Shown: positions 40,215 through 52,300 of the stretch, piece by piece
Layout: each line of letters opens with the position of its first letter
Numbering within the stretch: position 1 is the stretch's first letter
Origin: Eutreptiella sp. 'Long Island Sound 2002'
Taxonomy: Eukaryota; Euglenozoa; Euglenophyceae; Eutreptiales; Eutreptiaceae
Direction: 5' to 3'
Length of the DNA: 64,000 nt
Assembly (NCBI GenBank): GCA_964036045.1
Contig: OZ038402.1
Location: 6,836,971 to 6,900,970, forward strand
Program-made: the position numbers and the translations under genes
The notes under the pieces: generated by a model
The model's input: only the letters and a program-made list of their open reading frames with translations
Databases searched by the model: none
What the model was told of the DNA's origin: nothing

Positions 40215-42770
40215 TTGGGCAGTTGTACGACCCCCGCAACCCCCGCATTCGTGCCCGTGTGTTGCAAGGAAGAAGGGCAGCGTACAGGGCTGGGCATCTT
40301 GAGGGGAAAGCCGTGTCAACACCCCCTCTGCCCCATGCGAGCAAATCCACCCGCCCAGCAGCCAATGGCGCCCCAGTTTGCAGCAGATCCCAGTCGAAAC
40401 CTCCACCAGCTGCCGCCGATCGACTTGCTGGAGATTGCCGATGAAGCCCCTTCGAAGTCGAAGCTGATCGACCACATCGAGGTGGACATGGGGAATCCGT
40501 TCTCCGGTCCCGGAGACATCTCTGAATTCCTGTCTACACCAAGGTTTCCAGGGGGGAAAACGACAAAAGGTCCTATCCCCGAGACCTCTTCCCCCCAAAC
40601 GACAGAGGCACAGCTTCGTGCTTTTTTGGAACAGGGGATCATGGAGGCTGCACGCCAGGGATCCTTAGAACTCAGCCAAGAGGGACAGCCACAGGTGCAG
40701 TCCTGGCTTCAGGACCAGCAGATTGGGGAACCGGAGATGGGAATGCCTTCAGGATTTCAGTGCTCTCACCACCCCGACTGCCCCCCCGAGTGCAGCTGCA
40801 GAGTTTCGAACAGCGGGGAGTTATTACAACTCAAAATTTATCTTGCTGATTTGCAGAACTGGAGAGAATCCGTGAAGAACTTCCTCAAGGATCATATGCG
40901 ATTGGCAGGGTCTGCTATTGCGACCTCAACAGGATCGGCAGCCGATTCGTTTGCGGATGGAACGGAGGTTTTTTCGATCGCTCCCTCTGCGGATTCCAGT
41001 GTGACTGATGCTAGAATCACTCACCAGAAACGTAAGGAGAGGGCAGTGGCTTCGCGATCGGAAACTCTGTCCCAGAGAGCCAGAGTAAAGGAGCAAAATG
41101 CTAAGCGAACAGCCTCTCGTACTGCTCCTGGTCTTAATGACCAATGCATTGGCCAAGCCTTGCTTGCCCAGGCCTTGTTGGGAGCAGGTTCTGGGACGCC
41201 AGGTGTTCAGGTCTCAGCCATCACTGCAGGTTTAGGTCTGGAGGAGATGTTTAACCCCACAGCTTCGAGGTTGAGACAGGTTGCTAAACAACCTAAGTAT
41301 AATGGCAACCCCCGGCGTTGGCCTGAGTTCCAGCGCAAATTTAAGCTCTGGCTTAGGACGCAGAAGATCCATTCGGACCAGCTCCTGCAGGCGCTGCTTG
41401 TCTGCCTCGAAGCTGCGACCCGAAATACTTGGGTTCGTACCTGGGCTGACAGGCATGTGACCCCCAAACCTCTTACCTTCCAGGAGTTTTGGGATTCGTT
41501 GCAAAGCCGTGGAATGCGTCTCCCAGAGGACCATTACCACCCGCTTTTGGATCGCTTCGTAGGCTTCTCGAAGCTGATCTTGTACGAAGTGCAGGACAAG
41601 CGCCAACGGTTCACAAACTTGGTGCAAGAGGCTGAAGCATCCGGCGATCATTTTACTTCAATGGAGCTGAAAAGCTTTTTTTTGTGAAGATCCCTCCTGA
41701 AACTGCTGCACATCTGCGCAGTTCTCAGGCCGATGAGAAGTCCAAGAACCTCTGGTGCGGAGTTGAGGGCTTTGATCCCACTGCAAACAAGTTTACTGTT
41801 GGAGAATCACTGCAGAAATGCAGCCCCTGTGGCCGCTCAAAACTCAAAAAAACAGGGGAAACTTGGAAAATCAAGTTCCACGAGACAGAGGACAGGGACC
41901 TCTTCGTTCGAGTTTTGAACAAGGGGGTAAGTTTTCCTGGGAGGAGACTCCAGGCCCGCAATTGGTTGTTCTCCTACTCCCCTGAGGAGTTGTAGGAGGA
42001 AGTGGAGAAGCTGGCAGATGCAGCGAATCAAAGCTTCCACGAGGGCTTGATCAAGCCCAACCGCCCCCCTCAGAAGGCACACAACCCCCAGGACAAGAGA
42101 AATGTCCGGGAAACCAAAAGGGATGCTTGTGCCATCTGCACCAATATGGGTGCAGAAGAACGTGCCAAGACTCATACGAGCGATAGGCACTATTGGACGG
42201 AAAAAGATCTCGACGTCCTTGGCAGATATCTGCACCAATTCCCACCTAAGAGTGGTCAAAGGGACCCAAAACAGGTGCATGGAGAGCAGGCTCAGTGCCA
42301 GAATCAGCAGCCCTCCAGGAACAAAAAACTGGTGGAACTCAGCCTCAGACCCCAGCCCCCAGAACAGTGCTCAGACAAGTTGGAGCGCTCAGAAGGGCAG
42401 GGGAAAAAAATACCGATAGTGTTGGTGGGGAAGGAGGGAAAATTGGGGGAAAATCAGGTACAGGTGCTCCCACCAGGAACAATTCCCAGGGCTATTCAAG
42501 CAAACCCTTGGGACTTTCCTCTGGCAACCCCCTCACTGGTCAAGGCGGTGGCGGCAGCTCCTTTGGGGCTCCGCCATCCGCTGGCTGAGGCCGACGAAGG
42601 GGCCGATCCCAGATGAATCAGGTTTGAGGCGCAGATGGGGACTATGTCCAAACCTGCGAGGAAGAAGAGTGGGATTACCAGGATCATCCCCTCTACGAAG
42701 GCTATGTGGACGAGGAGGGAAATGCCCACGAGTGGACTGTCGCTCCTGGCGACGAAAGAAGTGCCTAGGG
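40215..42770 (+). pseudogene. gag of copy B, frame-shifted
   Basis: The main open piece (40,215-41,687, 490 codons) is the best gag of the window. It has a Cys-rich stretch HPDCPPECSC near 40,770-40,800, an Ala/Ser/Lys/Arg middle, and a capsid core from about 41,300 (RRWPEFQRKFKLWLRTQKIH, LLQALLVCLEAATRNTWVRT). A frame change at about 41,684 moves to 41,684-41,995, which ends in TAG; the next piece, 42,002-42,616, holds a Cys/His motif CAICTNMGAEERAKTHTSDRH near 42,130-42,190. The tail is Gly/Gln/Pro-rich. Zinc-binding by the Cys/His motif is inferred; it is not a standard CCHC knuckle. Confidence 0.8.
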
Positions 42771-42879
42771 GAGCCAAGAAGGTCGTCCCTCCCCAGGCGA
42801 CTTACAACCATCTTTTCTCATTCCTGCACGTCGAAGGTTGGATGTTGCCTCGCTCTGTCTCTCTCCTGCCGATTCGGAA

Positions 42880-43500
42880 ACGAATCAGCCTGTTACTGTG
42901 GACGAAGCTGGTGTACAGTCCAAGCACAGGACCCGCCAGTTCGTTACTAAACTGTGAGTCTCCGACATTAAAGGCAATTTACACCTCGCCACTTGTTTGT
43001 GTGACAATGGGTCGGAGGTAAATCTCCAATCCACTTCCTTCCTCCCTGACGATTGTGTATTTGATTCTACCTGGCCTGTTACCCTGGAGGGTGTGTCTGG
43101 CCACACTCTACCAGGTGGTAAACAGGGCAGTACCATTCGCACCCACTTAGTCGCTCAGGACTTGTGGAGTGACAGTATGGCTGAAGATGTAAAGTTGAGT
43201 GACTACTTTTACAGGGCTGACATCCAGTAGGATCTGTACTTGGGTCAACCCTGGCTTTCAAAAAACAGGGTGCCTCCAGTAGGTCATCGTAAGTGTCTTG
43301 TATTAGAAACAGGCTCAGAGGAGCGCCCAGTGTTTAAATTTCTGCACTCAGGGTTCAAAAGTGCAGAAGAATTGTTAAGAAAAAAAGTACCTCCGAAGTT
43401 TGGAGAAGATGTGGCTGTTGCTGAGATCAACGGCTGCATCGAGGGTGACTCTCTCTCCAGGGAGACTCAAGCGAAGCTTCCGGGTCGCTGGAGGTCTTCA
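42880..43500 (+). pseudogene. Retropepsin-like protease of copy B, one TAG
   Basis: Contains LATCLCDNGSEVNLQSTSFL (about 42,990-43,045) with the D-N-G triplet shared with copy A, and YLGQPWLSKN further on. TAG at 43,228-43,230 replaces the TAC of copy A, and TGA at 42,956-42,958 precedes the domain. Its place between gag and RT is as in copy A. Confidence 0.7.
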
Positions 43501-43800
43501 TATGTGAGTACTTCAGTTGCAACTATTCCTTCACCTTCTTCGTTGATGCATTTGCTAACCATAGGAATCGTAGGTTTAGGAGGTTTTTCGAGGACGCCTC
43601 GGCCCAAAAATGGGACAAGCCCTTGTGGAGACACCCCCCCTTCCACGTTATTCAGCAGGTGGTCAAAAAAAAGGAGGACGACACCCAGGCAATATTGATC
43701 GTGCCAGTCTGGGCAGATCAGCCCTGGTTTGCTGAGCTGGAAGAAATTCTGGTGGATTCTGTCGAACTTGCCAGAGGAATTAAGCTATATGCTCGCGACG
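43501..43800 (+). pseudogene. DIRS-like / Dam-methyltransferase-like domain of copy B
   Basis: Best-preserved form of the extra domain: FVDAFANHRNRRFRRFFEDA, WDKPLWRHPPFHVIQQVV, and AILIVPVWADQPWFAELEEI, all in one frame from about 43,535. Compared with copy A, a deletion of about 34 bp near 43,500 has removed the upstream linker and broken the frame. The D-x-FA-x3-N, PPF and P-x-W-x2-QPW elements match the module carried by DIRS-type retrotransposons downstream of RNase H. Its activity here is unknown. Confidence 0.5.
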
Positions 43801-45855
43801 ACACAGGACCCCTGCGCCAACGAAGCTGGTCTACGCTCCCTCTGTTGGTTGATGGGCGTCTTTCTGACCCTGATTGGGCACATTCTGATGAATCGTGTGT
43901 TGGGTCTGAAAACGAGGTTGAGCTTGGCAATGACAATGAGACGATTTTTTCCGATTTTTGCTCGTCAGATGCTGAGGGTGACCCAGTGTCCAGCGGATCC
44001 CCTAGTGTTCCCTTGTCCCCAATACGGAGAGATTCTGAGAAGATCCCCCACACGAAAATCAAAGGAAATGCCCATAGTCGACGCACATTTAGGGATATAT
44101 ATGAAAAACCACATGTGTCAGTCTTTTACGATCTCTTCGACGAGATCGACGACGAGGATGCCCAGGTACATCCTTCGTATTTGCAGCAGGCCTGTGACCC
44201 TGACTTGTTTCGTGCTGTTCGGCGAGGGATGCTTCCCTCTAAAGCAGGTAAGATCGCCAAGGTTTTGTGTACAGTTATACCTGGCGATGAGGTTGACAGT
44301 GAGCTATGCTCCAAGCGTCATGAGACGATCTTCGAGCAACGAAAGGACACCACGCTTAGTGGGAAGATTCTGAAAAACCCTCCAGTCCGTGGTCGGTCCG
44401 GTGGGGCCTTCATCGAACTGAAACAAACTTACAAGGCCAAGAAACAAACCCCCTATGAAAACCACGGGAGGAAGCGTGATATCCTTAGGGAAATCGTCAG
44501 AGAGAAGGTGACCGAGTTCGGTTGGTGAGAGGGTTGTATGACCTCCGAGTGGTGCTGCGCTCCCTTCAATGTACCTAAACGTCCACCTGCTGACCAGAAC
44601 ACCATTGATGGTTGGCGAAAGGGTTGTAGATTTTCGTAACCTGAACGCCGAAACTAAGGCAGACTCCCACCCCCTTCCTCTCATTGAAGAGGTGATAGCC
44701 AAAAGAGCTACAGATCCACTGATTTCGGTCCTCGACCTTCGTCACGGCTTCCATCAGATGTTTGTAGCGAAGGAGACTCGACCACCTACGTGTATGTGCA
44801 CGCCCTGTGCCCAGTCCAGTGGACAGTTATGCCCATGGGCCTAAGGAACGCCCCAGCCTTCTTCCAACGAATGACGGAAGATGTGCTTTTCACAGCTCAC
44901 CCTGAGCTTCATGCGTTCGTTTCTGTGTACATGGACGACATAATCATCGCGGCGGAGGGGGAGAGACTGTCCGAAGAGGAGCTTGTGGCCCTGCACCAAA
45001 AGCAATTTCACCAGGTGCTGGACATTCTTGACAAGAACCAGCTGGTTTGTGGCCCCCAGAAAGGCAAGCTCCTCCTCAGGTCAGTTGAATCGTGTGGATC
45101 AGTGCTTGCAAATGGCACCAGACGCCGTTCGCTAGGGAAGCTTCCCGCCATCCAGAAGTAGTGACGCCCTGAGACGGTCACCGAACTCAGAGGCTTTGTT
45201 GGTTGCTGTAACTGTTATCACACATTCCTCCTTAATTATGCCAACTTTGCAGCTCCCATGACTGAACTACTCAAGGTGGGCAGGGATGCTTGCAAAGCAG
45301 GGTCGAAAGTAAGGGTAAAGTGGACTGACAAGTGCGAGGAAGCCTTCAACCACTTGAAGGCTGCCCTCTGCCAATTTGCACCTTGCATGTGCCGGGATTC
45401 GACAGGCCATTCTATATATGGACTGACGCATCCAAGTATGCTTTTGGTGCTGTCCTCGAACAGGTGGATGAGGACACCGGGGAACACTACCCACTTGCTT
45501 TCTGGTCCAGGAAGCTAGCCCCGCGCCAGATGCAGTGGTCCCCGCGTGAACAGGAAACCTATGCTATTATCTGTGCCTTAAAAAAATATCAATCGTGCCT
45601 TGGAACCAACAGAGTCGAGGTCTTGACTGAGCATCGCTCTCTTGAGGTCTGGGCCACAGAACACATTGATACAGTTTCAGGCCAAGCCGGTCGACAGGCC
45701 AGATGGCACGAGTTTCTATCCCTGTTTGACCTCCACGTGTCTTACTTACCAGGCAAGGAAAACACTGTGGCAGACGCCCTCAGTCGCTGGGCTTATCCTG
45801 CCCCGGAGGGACTTCAAAGCTCCAACCTCCATGGCATAAAACACGATCGAACCTC
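43801..45855 (+). pseudogene. RT and RNase H of copy B, several breaks
   Basis: Linker to 44,528 is open and ends TGA where copy A has TTA. RT follows in pieces: VVDFRNLNAETKADSHPLPL, SVLDLRHGFHQMF, then in another frame WTVMPMGLRNAPAFFQRMTE, catalytic SVYMDDIIIA near 44,930, and thumb. Stops TAG and TGA stand together at 45,159-45,164 where copy A has TGG and GAA. RNase H at 45,332-45,859 keeps WTDASKYAFGAVLEQ, SPREQETYAIICALK and VADALSRW, but LTDHRSLE has become LTEHRSLE, losing the third acidic position. Not functional. Confidence 0.85.
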
Positions 45856-46334
45856 ATAATCGAGTCGGATCGTGAGGAAAAAAAGGTGATTCGCCGTGAA
45901 TGTATGCAGTGCTCAGTCACAAACAACAGTTGCCCCTGCCACGACCTTGTTGCCTTCTCAGATCCGGCAGATGCACACCAGAAAACCTCAGGAATCCGGA
46001 GCTCCGTTGAAACAGTTACTGATTCCCACCGTCATGTGGTGAAAAGGACTGTTAGTAGGCAGAACGTAAGGACATTCTGGTCCTTTCCGGGCATCAAACG
46101 CCGTGACCCTTCCACTCTTACTCCCCTGCCAAAGGATTCTCTTATCTTTCCAGACTGGACAAACGATTATAAGTCCGATCCTATGGTTAAGGAGGTTTTT
46201 GAAAATCATTCCTCCAAAAATGCCCATAAGGATGGGATTTTTTTCGAGTATTTGCTGGATGCAGGGAAGCTGTGGATGGAGGGTAAATTGTGCATGCCAG
46301 ATGCTCTCGCCACCCGCGTGTTCAACTGGTGGCA
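45792..46334 (+). repeat. 543-bp direct duplicate, left copy
   Basis: CTTATCCTGCC ... CAACTGGTGGCA. Identical to 58,260-58,802 except G/A at about 45,966 (GATCCGGCAG versus GATCCAGCAG). It is part of copy B pol and flanks the foreign block on the left. Confidence 0.92.
45886..46334 (+). pseudogene. Integrase N-terminal part of copy B, first copy of duplicated segment
   Basis: Begins IRRECMQCSVTNNSCPCHDL, a Cys-rich stretch after RNase H, and continues to LWMEGKLCMPDALATRVFNW. At 46,334 the frame runs without a stop into the hexamer satellite, making an artificial open frame up to 48,267. The same sequence is repeated at 58,354-58,801, where it continues correctly into the integrase core. Confidence 0.75.
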
Positions 46335-49300
46335 CCCCACTCCCACTGCCCCTGCCCCTGCCCCTACCCCTGCCCCTGCCCCTGCCCCTGCCACTGCCCC
46401 TGCTCCTGCCCTGCCCCCCCTGACCCTGCCTCTGCCCCTTGCCCCTGCCCCTGCCCTTGCTACTGCCACTGCCCCCGCCCCTGCCCCTGCCCCTGCCCCT
46501 GCTACTGCCACTGCCCCTGCCCCTGCCCCAGCCACTGCCACTGCCCCTGCCCCTGCCACTGCCCCAGCCACTGCCCCTGCCCCTGCCCCTGCCTCTGCCC
46601 CTGCTACTGCCCACGCCCCTGCCCCTGCCCCTACCCCCGCCCCTGCCCCTGCCCCTGCCCCTGCCCCTGCTCCAGCCCCTGCCCCTGCCCCTGCCCCTGC
46701 CCCTGCCCCTGCCCCTGCCCCTGCTCCTGCCCCTGCCCCTGCCCCTGCTCCTGCCCCTGCCCCTGCCCCAGCCACTGCCCCCGCCCCTGCCCCTGCCCCT
46801 GCCACTGCCCTAGCCCCTCCCACTGCCCCTGCCCCTGCCATTGCCCCTGCCCCTGCCCCTGCCCCCCCTGCCCCTGCGTCTGCCCCTGCCCCTACCCCTA
46901 CCACTGCCACTGCCCCTGCCCATGCCCCTGCCCATGCCCCCCCTGCCCAAGCCTCTGCCCCTGCCCCTGCCCCTGCCCCTGCCCCTGCACCAGCCCCTAC
47001 CCCTGCCCCTGCCCCTGCCCGTGCCCCTGATTCGGTCCCTACCCCAGCACTGTCACCTACCCCCTGTCACTGCCCCTGCACCTCCCACAGCCCCTGGCCC
47101 TCCCCCTGCCCCTGCCCCTACCCCTGCCCCTGCCCCTACCACTGCCCCTGCCCCTCCCACTGCCCCTGCTCCTGCCACTGCCCCTGCCCATGCCCCTGCC
47201 CCTGCCCCTACCACTGCCCTTGCCCCTCCCGCTGCCCCTGCCCGTGCCACTGCCCCTGCCCCTGCCCTGCCCCCCCTGTCCCTACCTCTGCCCCTGCCCC
47301 TGCCCCTGCCACTGCCACTGCCCCTGCCCCTGCCCGTGCCCCTGCGACTGCCACTGCCCCCGCCCCTGCCCCTACCCCTGCCCCTGCTACTTCCAGTGCC
47401 CCTACCCCTGCCCCAGCCACTGCCAGTGCCCCTGCCCCTGCCCCTGCCCCTGCCACTGCCCCTGCGCCTGCCCCTGCCCCTGCCCCTGCCCCAGCCACTG
47501 CCCCTGCCCCTGCCCCTGCCACTGCCCCTGCCCCCCCCTGCCCCTCCCACTGCCCCTGCCCCTGCCGCTGCCCCTGCCCCTACCCCTGCCCCCCCCTGCC
47601 CCTGCCTCTGCCCCTGCCCCTACCCCTGCCACTGCCGCTGCCCCTGCCCCTGCCCCTGCCCCTGCCCCTGCTACTGCCACTGCCCCTGCCCCTGCACATG
47701 CCCCTGCCCCTGCTACTGCCACTGCCCCTGCCCCTGCCCCTACCACTGCCCCTGCCCCTGCCCCTGCCCCTGCCCCTGCCCCTGCCCCTGCTACTGCCCC
47801 TGCCCCTCCCTTTGCCCCTGCTCCTGCCACTGCCCATACCCCTACCCATGCACCTGCCCATGCCCCTGCCCCTGCCACTGCCCCTGCCCCTGCCCCTGCC
47901 CCTGCCTGTGCCCCTGCCCCTGCCCCTGCCCCTGCCCCTGCCCCTGCCCCTGCCCCTGCCCCTGCCCCTGCCCCAGCCCCTACCCCTACCCCAGCCCCAG
48001 CCCGTGCCCCGGCCTCAGTCCCTACCCCATCCCCTGCCCCTGCCCCTGCCCCTGCATCTGTCCCTGCCCCTGCCCCTGACACTACCCCTGCACGTCCCAC
48101 AGCCCCAGCCCCTGCCCCTGCCCCTGCCCCTACCCCTGCCCCTGCCCCTGCCACTGCCCCTGCCCCTCCCACTGCCCCTGCTCCTGCCACTGCCCCAGCC
48201 ACTGCCCCTGCCCCTGCCCCTGCCTCTGCCCCTGCTACTGCCCACGCCCCTGCCCTGCCCCCCCTGACCCTGCCTCTGCCCCTGCCCTTGCCCCTGCCAC
48301 TGCCCCTGCCCCTGCTCCAGCCCCTGCCCCTGTCCCTACCCCTGCCCCTGCCCCTGCCCCTCCCCCTGCTCCTGCCCCTGCCCCTGCCCCTGCCCCTGCC
48401 CCTGCCCCTGCCCCAGCCACTGCCCCTGCCCCTGCCCCTGCCCCTGCCACTGCCCTAGCCCCTCCCACTGCCCCTGCCCCTGCCATTGCCCCTGCCCCTG
48501 CCCCTGCCCCCCCTGCCCCTGCCTCTGCCCCTGCCCCTACCCCTACCACTGCCACTGCCCCTGCCCATGCCCCTGCCCATGCCCCCCCTGCCCAAGCCTC
48601 TGCCCCTGCCCCTGCCCCTGCCCCTGCCCCTGCACCAGCCCCTACCCCTGCCCCTGCCCCTGCCCGTGCCCCTGATTCGGTCCCTACCCCAGCACTGTCA
48701 CCTACCCCCTGTCACTGCCCCTGCACCTCCCACAGCCCCTGCCCCTCCCCCTGCCCCTGCCCCTACCCCTGCCCCTGCCCCTCCCACTGCCCCTCCTCCT
48801 GCCACTGCCCCTGCCCATGCCCCTGCCCCTCCCCCTGCCCCTGCCCGTGCCACTGCCCCTGCCCCTGCCCTGCTCCCCCTGTCCCTGCCTGTGCCCCTGC
48901 CCCTGCCCCTGCCACTGCCCCTGCCCCTGCCCCTGCGACTGCCACTGCCCCCGCCCCTGCCCCTACCCCTGCCCCTGCTACTGCCAGTGCCCCTACCCCT
49001 GCCCCAGCCACTGCCACTGCCCCTGCCAATGCCCCTGCCCCTGCCCCTGCCACTGCCCCAGCCACTGCCCCTGCCCCTGCCCCCGCCTCTGCCCCTGCTA
49101 CTGCCCCTGCCCCTGCCCCTGCCCCTGCCCCTACCCTTGCCCCTGCCCCTGCCCCTGCCACTGCCCCTGCTCCTGCCCCTGCCCCTGCCCCTGCCCCTGC
49201 CCCTGCCCCAGCCACTGCCCCTGCCCCTGCCCCTGCCCCTGCCACTGCCCTAGCCCCTCCCACTGCCCCTGCCCCTGCCGCTGCCCCTGCCCCTACCCCT

Positions 49301-52300
49301 GCCCCCCCTGCCCCTGCCTCTGCCCCTGCCCCTACCCCTGCCACTGCCGCTGCCCCTGCCCTTGCCCCTGCCCCTGCCCCTGCTACTGCCACTGCCCCTG
49401 CCCCTGCACATGCCCCTGCCCCTGCTACTGCCACTGCCCCTGCCCCTGCCCCTACCACTGCCCCTGCCCCTGCCCCTGCCACTGCCCTGCCACTGCCCCT
49501 GCCCCTGCCCCTGCCCCTGCCCCTGCTACTGCCCCTGCCCCTCCCATTGCCCCTGCTCCCGCCACTGCCCATGCCCCTACCCATGCACCTGCCCATGCCC
49601 CTGCCCCTGCCACTGCCCCTGCCCCTGCCCCTGCCCCTGCCCCTGCCCCTGCCCCTACCCCTGCCCCGGCCCCAGCCCGTGCCCCGGCCTCAGTCCCTAC
49701 CCCATCCCCTACCCCTGCCCCTGCCCCTGCATCTGCCCCTGCCCCTGCCCTTGACACTACCCCTGCACCTCCCGCAGCCCCAGCCCCTGCCCCTGCCCCT
49801 GCCCCTGCCCCTGCCACTGCCCCTGCCCCTCCCACTGCCCCTGCTCCTGCCACTGCCCCTGCCCCTGCCCCTGCCCCTGCCCCTGCCCCTGCACCTGCGA
49901 CTGCCCCTGCCCCTGCCCTGCCCCCCCTGACCCTGCCTCTGCCCCTGCCCCTGCCCCTGCCACTGCCACTGCCCTCGCCCCTGCCCCTGCCCCTGCTACT
50001 GCCACTGCCCCCGCCCCTGCCCCTGCCCCTGCCCCTGCTACAGCCACTACCCCTGCCCCTGCCCCAGCCACAGCCACTGCCCCGGCCACTGCCCCTGCCC
50101 CTGCCCCTGCCACAGACCCAGCCACTGCCCCTGCCCCTGCCCCTGCCTCTGCCCCTGCTACAGCCCCTGCCCCTGCCCCTACCCCTGCCCCTGCCACTGC
50201 CCCTGCCCCTGCCACTGCCCCTGCTCCTGCCACTGCCCCTGCCCTTGCCCCTGCCCCTGCCCCTGCTCCAGCCACTGCCCCTGCCACTTGCCGCTGCCCT
50301 AGCCCCTCCCACTGCCCCTGCCCCTGCCGCTGCCCCTGCCCCTGCCCCTGCCCCCCTGCCCCTGCCTCTGCCCCTGCCCCTACCCCTGCCACTGCCACTG
50401 CCCCTGCCCATGCCCCTTCCCCTGCTACTGCCACTGCCCCTGCCCCTGCCCCTGCCCCTGCCCCTGCCCCTGCCCCTGCCACTGCCCCTGCTCCTGCCAC
50501 TGCCCCTGCCCCTGCCCCTACCCCTGCCCCTGCCCCTGCCCCAGCCACTGCCCCTGCCCCTGCCCCTGCCCCTGCCCCAGCCCCTGCCTCTACCACTGCC
50601 CAGGCCACTCCCACTGCCCCTGCTCCTGCCACTGCCCCTGCTCCTGCCCCTGCCCCTGCCCCTGGCCCTGCCACTGCCCCTACCCCTGCCCTTCCCCCTG
50701 CCCCCCCTGCCCCTGCCTCTGCCCCTGCCCCTGCCACTGCCACTGCCCCTGCCTCTGCCCCTGCCCCAGCCCCTGCCCCTGCCCCTGCCCCTGCAAATGC
50801 ACCTGCCCCTGCCCCTGCCACTGCCCCTGCACCACCCACTGCCCCTGCCCCTGCCCCTGCCCCTGCCCCGTGCCCCTGTCCCTTCCACTGCCCCTGCCCC
50901 TCCCACTGCCACTGCTCCTGCCACTGCCCCTGCCCCTGCCCCTGCCCCTGCCCCTGCCACTGCCCCTGCCCCTGCCCCTGCCCCCCGTGCCCCTGCCTCT
51001 GCCCCTGCCCCTGCCCCTGCCACTGCCACTGCCCCTGCCCCTGCCCCTCCCACTGCCCCTGCCCCTGCCACTGCTCCTGCCCCTGCCCCTGCCCCGGCCC
51101 CTGCCCCTGCCACTGCCCCTCGCTCCTGCCACTGCCCGTGCCCGTGCACGTACCCCTGCCCCTGCCCCTGCCACTGCCCCTGCCACTGCCCCAGCTCCTG
51201 CCACTGCCTCTGCCCTTACCCCTGCCCCTGCCACGGCCCCTGCCCCTGCCCCTGCCCAGCCCCAGCCCCTGCCCCTGCCGCTGCCCCTGCTACTGCCCAT
51301 GCCCCTGCCCCTGCCCCTGCCCCTACCCCTGCCCCTGCCCCTGCCCGTGCCCCAGCCTCTGCCCCTCCCCCAGCCCCTGCCCCTGCCCCTGCCCCGGCAT
51401 CTGCCCCTGCCACTGCCCATGCGCCTCCCACAGCCCCTGCCCCTGCCCCTGCCCCTGCCCCTGCCCCTGCTCCTCCCATTGCCCCTGCTCCTGCCACTGC
51501 CCCTGCCCCTGCCCCTGCCCCTGCCCCCCCTGCCCATGCCTCTGCCCCCGCCCCTGCCCCTGCCACAGCCACTGCCCCTACCCCTGCCCCTGCCCCTGCT
51601 ACTGCCACTGCCCCTGCCGATGCCCCTGCCCCTGCCACTGCTACTGCCACTGCCCCTGCCACGGCCCGGGCCACTCCCACTGCCCCTGCTCCTGCCCCTG
51701 CCCCTGCCCCTACCCCTGCCCCCCCCGCCCCTGCCTCTACCCCTGCCCCTGCCAATGCCACTGCCCCTGCTCCTGCCATTGCCCCTGTCCCTGCCCCTGC
51801 CCCTGCCCCTGCCCCTGCCCCTGCCCCTGCCCCTGCCACTGCCCCGGCGCCTGCCACTGCCCCTGCCCCTACCCCTGCCACTGCCCCTGCCACTGCCCCT
51901 GCCCCTGCCCCTGCCCCCCCTGCCCCTGCCTCTGCCCCTGCCCCTGCCCCTGCCACTGCCACTGCCCCTGCCTCTGCTCCTGCCCCTGCCCCTGCCCCTG
52001 CAACTGCCCCTGCCCCTGCCCCTGCCACTGCCCCTGCACCTCCCACTGCCCCTGCCCATGCCACTGCCCCTGCCCCTGCCACTGCGCCTGCCCCTCCCTG
52101 CCCCTGCCACTGCCCCTGCCACTGCCTGTGCGCCTGCCCCTGCCCCCCCTGCCCATGCCTCTGCCTCTGCCCCTGCCCCTGCCACTGCCACTGCCCCTGC
52201 CCCAGCCCCTGCCCCTGCTACTGCCACTGCCCCTGCCACTGCCGATGCCCCTGCCCCTTCCCCTGCCACTGCCCCCGCCTCCCAGTGCCCCTGCTCCTGC

